From Armatimonadota bacterium (GTDB lineage Bacteria > Armatimonadota > Fimbriimonadia > Fimbriimonadales > Fimbriimonadaceae), in the NCBI GenBank assembly GCA_023428805.1, contig JAEYWW010000359.1, positions 1-13,309 of the forward strand: a stretch of DNA of 13,309 nt, written 5' to 3'. The notes under the pieces were generated by a model. It was not told where the DNA came from. It worked only from the letters and a program-made list of their open reading frames with translations, and did not search any database. The position numbers and the translations under genes are program-made. Shown piece by piece: positions 7,069-13,309 of the stretch (position 1 is its first letter; each line of letters opens with the position of its first letter).

Positions 7069-7971
7069 CAGGGCGGCGATGGAGCCGAAGATCGAGATCA
7101 TGATCACGACAATATAGACCCCCTGATCTCCCTCCAGAGTCCTGCCGAAGAACTGAAAGACCTTCTCATCCGGCTCTGCTCCCGGACTCCCAATCGCATC
7201 CTTCAGATAGTTGCTGAGATACGGCTGGATCAGGTAATAGCCCAGACAGACCAGCAGCCGCGTGAACCAAACCATCAGAAAGTCGCGGTTGCGCGCCATC
7301 TGACGGAGCGCCGAAAAGGTGGTTTCGATCTTCGAGTTCTTGAGTGAGTAAGGTTCCTTGAGCCCACGAAGAGCGCTGAAAACCACAAAAGTGCAGATGA
7401 TCTGGACCAGAGCGATCAGGGCATAAGTGGCCTCCAAGGAAGTCAGGCCCAACCGTGGTCCCTGACTCCACAGAATTCCGACCGCTATCGCACCGATGGC
7501 TCCAACCACCTGCCCGCCCATGTTCATCGCGCTCAATATCGCGCTCGACCGACCCCGGCCATCCTCGGGAACTAAAAGCGGCATGAGCGAGGCATAGGCC
7601 CCCTGCATCAAATCGTCGGATATTTGGAGCAGCAGATATCCTGCCGCCAGAAGCATCAGAGAATCGGCTTTCGCCAGAAGCGCCAAGGCGAGCACCGTCG
7701 CCGCACATCCAAGTGCAATGAAGGGACGGCGGCGTCCCAGACGGTCGCTCCATGCTCCGAAGAGCACAGGGCCAATACTGGCCCAGATTGCGCCGCCGGC
7801 AAAGACCATTCCCCAGGCCTGGTTCTTTTCCCCCTGTGGGACGATCCTTTCAACCTGCGACGGCAGGACGACCAGAAGGAGGACGAACCACTTCCAGGAG
7901 ACTCCCAGCCAAAGGAGATTCAAACGAGAATGCCAGCTGAGAGTGTTGCGGTAGACGCCGTCCGGCTGCAC
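6670..7971 (-). CDS. Major facilitator superfamily transporter, intact
   Basis: This 433-aa membrane protein has about 12 hydrophobic segments. The MFS motif A is clear in the loop after the second segment (GAWSDRLGRRRP, residues 72-83), and a second, degenerate copy appears as AKRVDSVGRKK (304-314) at the matching place in the second half. The acidic SDDLMQGAYASLMP (118-131) and LVPEDGRGR (133-141) resemble the GPH/sugar-transporter branch, so a sugar, glycoside or drug substrate is possible; I cannot choose. The start is GTG 7971, because the nearby ATG at 7986 meets a stop within four codons. The gene begins 27 bases after the macB-like stop, so it is probably the last gene of that operon. 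No good terminator is seen in the 119 bases between its stop and the convergent synthetase-like gene. Its 3' third is duplicated at 3397-3795. Confidence 0.94.
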   Translation of the reverse strand: MQPDGVYRNTLSWHSRLNLLWLGVSWKWFVLLLVVLPSQVERIVPQGEKNQAWGMVFAGGAIWASIGPVLFGAWSDRLGRRRPFIALGCAATVLALALLAKADSLMLLAAGYLLLQISDDLMQGAYASLMPLLVPEDGRGRSSAILSAMNMGGQVVGAIGAIAVGILWSQGPRLGLTSLEATYALIALVQIICTFVVFSALRGLKEPYSLKNSKIETTFSALRQMARNRDFLMVWFTRLLVCLGYYLIQPYLSNYLKDAIGSPGAEPDEKVFQFFGRTLEGDQGVYIVVIMISIFGSIAALSMAKRVDSVGRKKLLVVAGWVMALVMIPFAFVRTLEQILVLAIVFGFGYGVYYAASWAMATDVLPSSDDAGRDMGVWQSANTLAQVTPFLTGFMVDHLNRHYKLLGYQASIFLAAIFIFIGCFLSKRVSGSS

Positions 7972-7998
7972 GCTCTCAGTCTGGCATGATTTGGGCGA

Positions 7999-9234
<1,236 letters not shown>

Positions 9235-9236
9235 GA

Positions 9237-10919
9237 CTAGCCGCCCGTGCTTTCTTCGCTGTCAGAGGTTTCCCCGCCTTCTTCAGGACCAAACTGCATG
9301 AGCCCGCTGCGCTTCGGTCCGGTGTAGGGAGGCTTCAAGAGCTTGTCCCCGACCTTCACCCCTTCGGTGATCTCGGTGAACGCGCCGCTCGCGGCTCCCA
9401 CAGTCACGAGGACTTTGCGGGTTTCGGGCTCCTTCTTCCCTTTCGCCGCCGGGCCGGTGATGAGGAGCACGAACGTCCGTCCGTCCTTCTCCCGACCCAC
9501 AAATTCGGTGCGGACTCTCACGGCATTCGGCAGGTCGAGCACCTTCATCGTGCACTGGGCGGTCATGCCGGATTTGAGCGCGGTCGATGCTTCGTCCAGG
9601 CGGACCTCCACCTCATATTTGACCACCGGGCTTCCGCCTCCCCCTGCGGCCGTCTCGATGGATGCCGGAGCAATCTTGCTGACGCGGCCTGCAAACTTGC
9701 GGTTCGGAATGGCGTCCACCTTGATCTCGACCGGGGTGCCGATGCTCAGCTTGGCGACATCAATTTCGTTGATCTGAAGCTTGGCGAGCATCGTGCCGCG
9801 ATCCTCAACCTTCACGATGGGACTGCCGCTGCTGAAGCTGCTGAGGCTGGCGACCAATTCGCCTTCCTGCACCAGCCGCTTGGTGACGATTCCGTCCACT
9901 GGGGCGCGGATTTCGGTTTCACCGAGCAGGCGCAGGCTGTCGCCCAAGACGGATTGAAGCTGCTCGACACTTGCCTGCTGCTGACGGCGGCTGGCTTGGA
10001 GAGCCTGGACATCTTTCAGGGCCACTTCCGCATCTCGGACGTCCTGCAGAGCGCGCTCGTACTGCTTCTTTTTGAGGTCATCCTGGACGGTGTTGGCCTT
10101 GGTTCGGTTGTACTCCGCCCTCGCCTGGGCCAGCTTCTCTTCGGACTGCCTTCGCTCCAGCGCCTGCTCGTCGTCAATGCGCTGAAGTCGATCTTGAGCG
10201 GTAGTCAACGTTCCCTTCGCGTTTTGAAGGTTCAACTCGGCGGCCTCCAATTCGCGCTTGGCCACATATCCAAGATCGAACAGCTCCTTGTTTCGGTTGT
10301 ACTGCTGCTCCGCGTTGAGGACTCCCGCCCGTGCATTCGTGACGGCGGTTTCAGCTTGAACTCGAGCGTTGGGTTGGGTGACTTTGACCAGCAGTTCGTG
10401 GCCTTGTTCGGCTGATCGGAGCCCTGATTCCGCCGTTCGCAACGACGCTGTCGTGAGGGCGGGCTGGGCGTTGAGTTCCAGCTTGAGTTGGGCGGCCTGG
10501 TTCCGAGCCTTGGCGAGAGCGGTTTGAGCCGTGACCCGTCGCTGCTCGATTTCGATGGCCATGCGCTGCGATCCGGCCTGGGCTCCCTTGAGCTGCGCCT
10601 GGTTCTGCTTGACCTGAAGCTCGGTTTCCTGCGGGTCGATGATCGCGATCAATTGTCCCGCTTTGACCATGTCTCCCTCGTCGACATACAGCTTGGCGAC
10701 TCGGCCCGAAACGCGGCTCTTGACCTCGACGGTTCGGACTGCTTCGAGAGGACCAGATTCCACGACCTGGACGGAGATCGGGCCGTTCTCGACCGTATAT
10801 TCGGTCTCCGCAGGCTTCGCCGCCGACAGATCGGGCGGCTTCATGCAGCCCGCAGAGAGAAGCGCGGCGCCCCCCAAGGCACCCAGCGCGAAGGACGAGA
10901 GTCGAATGGATTGCTTCAT
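9237..10919 (-). CDS. MacA-like periplasmic adaptor lipoprotein (HlyD/RND type)
   Basis: The 560-aa protein starts with a lipoprotein signal ([10 protein letters not shown]..., lipobox LSAGC, Cys25). The first lipoyl half-motif is at about residues 63-97 ([22 protein letters not shown]). A very long Gln/Ala/Arg-rich coiled-coil hairpin follows (about 98-330), then the second lipoyl half ([17 protein letters not shown], 337-353), a beta-barrel domain and a membrane-proximal domain. The C-terminus is acidic. The hairpin is much longer than in E. coli MacA (371 aa in total), suggesting a wider gap to bridge or a different outer partner. ATG 10919 is chosen because it overlaps the stop of the upstream peptidase gene as ATGA and starts the signal peptide; an ATG further upstream would add 30 non-signal residues. 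It should bind the MacB-like permease encoded next. Confidence 0.94.
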   Translation of the reverse strand: MKQSIRLSSFALGALGGAALLSAGCMKPPDLSAAKPAETEYTVENGPISVQVVESGPLEAVRTVEVKSRVSGRVAKLYVDEGDMVKAGQLIAIIDPQETELQVKQNQAQLKGAQAGSQRMAIEIEQRRVTAQTALAKARNQAAQLKLELNAQPALTTASLRTAESGLRSAEQGHELLVKVTQPNARVQAETAVTNARAGVLNAEQQYNRNKELFDLGYVAKRELEAAELNLQNAKGTLTTAQDRLQRIDDEQALERRQSEEKLAQARAEYNRTKANTVQDDLKKKQYERALQDVRDAEVALKDVQALQASRRQQQASVEQLQSVLGDSLRLLGETEIRAPVDGIVTKRLVQEGELVASLSSFSSGSPIVKVEDRGTMLAKLQINEIDVAKLSIGTPVEIKVDAIPNRKFAGRVSKIAPASIETAAGGGGSPVVKYEVEVRLDEASTALKSGMTAQCTMKVLDLPNAVRVRTEFVGREKDGRTFVLLITGPAAKGKKEPETRKVLVTVGAASGAFTEITEGVKVGDKLLKPPYTGPKRSGLMQFGPEEGGETSDSEESTGG

Positions 10920-11941
10920 AGATTTGGCCTCGGCCAAGGTCCGGGCTCGCCGGGCATCGGCCAGCCTTCGGGATGGATGAGATAAGACGTATTCTTCGAT
11001 TCGGACCACGCATTCGCGAAGTCCTGCCGGAGGTAGGTTCGGCGGTTCTGCTCCGCAGGTCCGGGATCGTTGACGATGGGATCGCCGATGTCATTGAATC
11101 CGGCGACGACAACCAGGTGTCCGTCATTCTCCTCGCGAACCAGACTTCCCTTCAATCTTGCCCGGGAAACGCTGCACGTCACAGGCACGCCCGCGTCCAC
11201 AAGAAGCTCGACGTCGCGGAGGGAGCGCAGACGAACAACCCTCGCTTCAAGTCCGTTCAATGAGCCGGGAACAGCGGTGTTGAAAGCCCAGTTGCCCGCG
11301 CCGTTCCAGGCCGGGTCCCAAACCAGCTCCTTCAAGGCCGGGACACCCAAGGCCCATTCGGATCGCGCCTTTTTCGCCGCCCACCAACCCATCACCATCG
11401 AGACGCAGGTGGGGCTGCAAAGGACGCCTCCGCCTTCAAAGTCCCGCTGGCGGAGGGGGCTGATCACAAGCTCTTTTCCCCAGGCCCGCTTGTGCGGATC
11501 ACTGGGACCGGCGTTGGGATTCGTCGCAAGGGTCAGGGACTTCAGCTTGATTTCACCTTCGACGATGAGCTCGACATCCAACTGCTTGGCGGGTCGTTTC
11601 AGCTTGAGAACATCCGTTTCAACGGAGCCAAATTCGTTCTCCTGGTCGTTGACCGATGTTCGGCGGGAGGCGTCCTTCGACCAGCGCCCCAGGATGAAGT
11701 CCGGTCCGGGGCCTTCGGGATAGATCGGACGCAGAACAACCTCGACGACGACTGAATCATCCGATCGGATGTTCCATGAGGGAATGACTTCGCTGAGGGC
11801 TTCGGCGGAATGAACTCTGCCGGTCAGGACGGCTCTGTCATCCCGGATTGTCCGCTCCATGTGGGCAGGCATCAGGACGGCGATTCCATGATCCATCGCA
11901 ACTCCCGACCAACACAAGCTTGCCGCAACCGCCGCCAGCAT
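10916..11941 (-). CDS. Secreted C39-like cysteine peptidase domain protein
   Basis: This 341-aa protein has a short hydrophobic N-terminus (residues 1-16) that looks like a signal peptide, then a beta-rich region (about 35-140), and a papain-like C39 domain (about 155-325). Expected active-site elements are visible: Gln165 for the oxyanion hole, Cys175 in GGGVLCSPTCVSMVMGWW, His275 in DGHLVVVAGFND, and an Asn/Asp pair (291-292) in IVNDPGP. C39 enzymes of bacteriocin exporters cleave after double glycine in the cytoplasm. This one is a separate, probably exported protein of the C39_2 type, whose substrates are mostly unknown. ATG 11941 is the first start after an in-frame stop and has only a weak Shine-Dalgarno sequence. 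The stop overlaps the macA start by four bases, so it heads the export operon. Confidence 0.88.
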   Translation of the reverse strand: MLAAVAASLCWSGVAMDHGIAVLMPAHMERTIRDDRAVLTGRVHSAEALSEVIPSWNIRSDDSVVVEVVLRPIYPEGPGPDFILGRWSKDASRRTSVNDQENEFGSVETDVLKLKRPAKQLDVELIVEGEIKLKSLTLATNPNAGPSDPHKRAWGKELVISPLRQRDFEGGGVLCSPTCVSMVMGWWAAKKARSEWALGVPALKELVWDPAWNGAGNWAFNTAVPGSLNGLEARVVRLRSLRDVELLVDAGVPVTCSVSRARLKGSLVREENDGHLVVVAGFNDIGDPIVNDPGPAEQNRRTYLRQDFANAWSESKNTSYLIHPEGWPMPGEPGPWPRPNL

Positions 11942-12017
11942 TGCCGCTTTTTACCAATGAAATTGCGATCCGGTTGCCCGGCCCCGCAAGAGTGGGCCTG
12001 TTGCCCATCCATTCGGC

Positions 12018-12023
12018 TACAAT
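12018..12023 (+). promoter_or_regulatory. Candidate -10 box for a near-leaderless livF transcript
   Basis: TACAAT ends nine bases before the livF ATG, so the transcript would start within about two bases of the ATG. No good -35 hexamer is found 16-18 bases upstream. A GGGA four to seven bases before the ATG is the only Shine-Dalgarno-like sequence. The 91-base gap to the divergent peptidase gene must hold promoters for both directions. Confidence 0.4.
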
Positions 12024-12032
12024 TTGGGACCT

Positions 12033-12734
12033 ATGTTGAAGGTCGAGGGGCTGAATGTCTTCTATGGCGCGATTCAGGCCCTGAATGATGTGAGCATCGA
12101 AGTCGAGGAGGGGCAGGTCGTCTCGATCATCGGCTCCAACGGCGCGGGAAAAAGCACTCTGCTCCGAACCATCTCCGGCCTCATTCGGCCCCGTACTGGC
12201 GACATCAAATTCCTCTCACAAGACATCACCGATGTCTCGCCGGACATGATCCTCCGCCGCGGCATCAGCCAATCGCCCGAGGGCCGCCGCATCTTCACCA
12301 ACATGACGGTTCGGGAGAACCTGATGCTCGGCGCGCACAGCCGCAAGGATGGTGAAATCGCCGCCGACATGGACAAGGTCATGAAACGGTTTCCGCGCGT
12401 CCGGGAACGACTGAATCAAAGCGCGGGAACGATGTCGGGCGGCGAACAGCAGATGCTGGCGATCTGCCGGGCGCTCATGTCCCGCCCCAAGCTCCTCCTG
12501 CTCGATGAGCCGAGCATGGGCCTCGCTCCCAATCTGGTCACCGAAATCTTCAACATCGTCCGGCAGCTCAACGACGAGGGCACGACGATTCTTCTGGTCG
12601 AGCAGAACGCCCACCGCGCCCTCGAAGTCGCCCACCGCGCCTATGTTCTGGAAACCGGACACGTGAAGATGTCGGGCGTCGGCAAAGAGATGCTCAATGA
12701 TCCCCGCGTCAAAGAGTTCTATCTGGGAGGCTGA
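12033..12734 (+). CDS. livF: LivF-type branched-chain amino acid ABC ATPase
   Basis: This 233-aa ATPase has all the motifs: Walker A GSNGAGKST (residues 34-42), Q-loop Gln80, signature MSGGEQQ (134-140) and Walker B LLLLDEPS (154-161). The segments EGRRIFTNMTVRENL and LLVEQNA are diagnostic of LivF rather than LivG. By family knowledge it pairs with LivG to drive uptake of Leu, Ile and Val, or of urea or other solutes, through LivHM. No livG, livH, livM or binding protein lies next to it on this side, so the gene is isolated or sits at the end of a broken operon. ATG 12033 gives MLKVEGLNVFYG, the standard family start; a TTG at 12024 would add three residues. The TGA shares its A with the rimI ATG (TGATG). 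Confidence 0.96.
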   Translation: MLKVEGLNVFYGAIQALNDVSIEVEEGQVVSIIGSNGAGKSTLLRTISGLIRPRTGDIKFLSQDITDVSPDMILRRGISQSPEGRRIFTNMTVRENLMLGAHSRKDGEIAADMDKVMKRFPRVRERLNQSAGTMSGGEQQMLAICRALMSRPKLLLLDEPSMGLAPNLVTEIFNIVRQLNDEGTTILLVEQNAHRALEVAHRAYVLETGHVKMSGVGKEMLNDPRVKEFYLGG

Positions 12735-13186
12735 TGCTGAAGACTCTGCGACTCGTCGACTTCCAGGAAGAGCATCTGCCCCGGGTGATGGAGATTGAGC
12801 GGGCCAGCCAGGGCTCGCCCTGGTCGGAAGCGAGCTTTCGCAACGAACTGACTTCCCCGCAGTCGATCTTTCTGGTCGCTCTGCTGGAGGGTTCTGCAGT
12901 CGGGTTCGGTGGAGCCTGGATTCTGGCGGACGAAGCGCATGTCACCACTCTCGCCGTGCATCCCGACCAACGCAAGCAGGGGATCGGGAGGCGCTTGATG
13001 GATGCGATTCTGGAAGAAGCCGTCAAGCGCGGTGCGGTCTGCGCCACCCTGGAAGTCCGGGCAGGAAATCCCGCCGCCATCGCGCTCTACGAGGGCATGG
13101 GATTCGTGAATGCCGGGCTCCGCAAACGCTACTACCCAGACAACCGGGAGGATGCGGTCGTCATGTGGAAGCACGAACTGAAGTAG
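12734..13186 (+). CDS. rimI: Ribosomal-protein S18-alanine N-acetyltransferase
   Basis: This 150-aa GNAT protein has the RimI layout: an early acidic segment with PWSEASFRNEL (residues 29-39), the acetyl-CoA pyrophosphate loop VHPDQRKQGIG (75-85), the LEVRAGNPAAIALYEGMGF block (107-125) with Glu108 and Tyr119 in the places of the catalytic pair, and the C-terminal RKRYYPD (130-136). RimI acetylates the N-terminal Ala of ribosomal protein S18; related enzymes acetylate other N-termini, so the substrate is likely but not certain. rimI often sits near the tsaB/tsaD t6A genes, but here it follows livF by a one-base overlap (TGATG), so its translation depends on livF. The GGAGG sequence within the livF end (about 12726-12730) is a good ribosome binding site, although close to the start. 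Confidence 0.95.
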   Translation: MLKTLRLVDFQEEHLPRVMEIERASQGSPWSEASFRNELTSPQSIFLVALLEGSAVGFGGAWILADEAHVTTLAVHPDQRKQGIGRRLMDAILEEAVKRGAVCATLEVRAGNPAAIALYEGMGFVNAGLRKRYYPDNREDAVVMWKHELK

Positions 13187-13242
13187 CTGGGACCAAAGAG
13201 CCGCACGCGACTCCTTGCGCGCTCCATTCGTAAAAAAAATTT

Positions 13243-13309
13243 GTGACTCTCAAGACTAGAGGTTTGGCGCTGGGTGTTTTGTGCACCGCCTCAGCGGCGG
13301 CGCTCGCCG
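13243..13309 (+). CDS. Start of a putative secreted protein (partial)
   Basis: From GTG 13243 the last 67 bases translate as MTLKTRGLALGVLCTASAAALA, a well-formed Sec signal peptide: Lys/Arg, a hydrophobic core and a likely AxA-type cleavage site. An in-frame TAA lies four codons upstream, so no longer start exists. No Shine-Dalgarno sequence is present; an A8T3 tract immediately precedes the GTG. The product cannot be named because the window ends here. Confidence 0.5.
   Translation, partial: MTLKTRGLALGVLCTASAAALA

Noticed and set aside
10919..11009. Earlier start for the MacA-like gene, adding 30 residues
   Set aside because: It would hide the lipoprotein signal. The ATG at 10919 overlaps the preceding stop and begins a canonical signal peptide.
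13187..13242. Rho-independent terminator after rimI
   Set aside because: The GC-rich hairpin is imperfect, and what follows on the plus strand is an A-tract, not a T-tract.

Overview
The window is bacterial DNA of moderately high GC. It holds the 5' part of a 23S rRNA gene on the minus strand, one gene I cannot name, a plus-strand island, a minus-strand export operon, and a plus-strand livF-rimI pair. The phylum is uncertain. A 23S gene with its own promoter and no 16S within 11 kb upstream points to one of the lineages with unlinked rRNA genes. Lipoprotein signals on MacA and on the small protein suggest an envelope with exported lipoproteins. Armatimonadota or a neighbouring phylum is a guess from gene style, not a demonstrated assignment.

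Layout. Positions 1-1743 (-) are the 5' ~1.7 kb of 23S rRNA, cut by the window edge. Positions 1744-2092 hold its leader and a consensus-quality promoter (TTGACA, 17 bp, TACTAT), preceded by two 11-bp direct repeats. Positions 2093-3331 (-) encode a 412-aa protein of unknown function. Positions 3397-3792 (-) are the 3' third of an MFS transporter gene, a gap-free but diverged copy of the end of the intact MFS gene at 6670-7971 (-). Between the two copies, on the opposite strand, lies a compact cassette: a 70-aa Tat/lipobox protein with a Gly/Ser/Thr repeat tail, a GT9 glycosyltransferase in the same reading frame one codon after the lipoprotein's stop, an unknown 260-aa protein, and a 231-aa GluRS/Glu-Q-RS-like catalytic core.

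Positions 6670-11941 (-) form a tight operon transcribed in the order secreted C39-like peptidase, MacA-like adaptor, MacB/FtsX-like permease, MFS transporter (4-nt overlap, 2-nt gap, 27-nt gap). The ATPase expected to power the permease is not in the window. Positions 12033-13186 (+) encode LivF, a branched-chain amino-acid ABC ATPase without its usual partners, overlapping rimI by one base. The last 67 bases look like the start of a gene for a secreted protein.

The most interesting part is 3397-7068. The two MFS 3' ends have the same orientation, differ by ~12%, and become steadily more alike toward the truncation point. This is what is left when an element integrates inside a gene, supplies a replacement 3' end and displaces the original one. 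The enclosed cassette may therefore be mobile cargo, although no integrase is visible. Its gene set (Ser/Thr-rich lipoprotein, glycosyltransferase, unknown protein, mini aminoacyl-tRNA synthetase) does not match any system I know.
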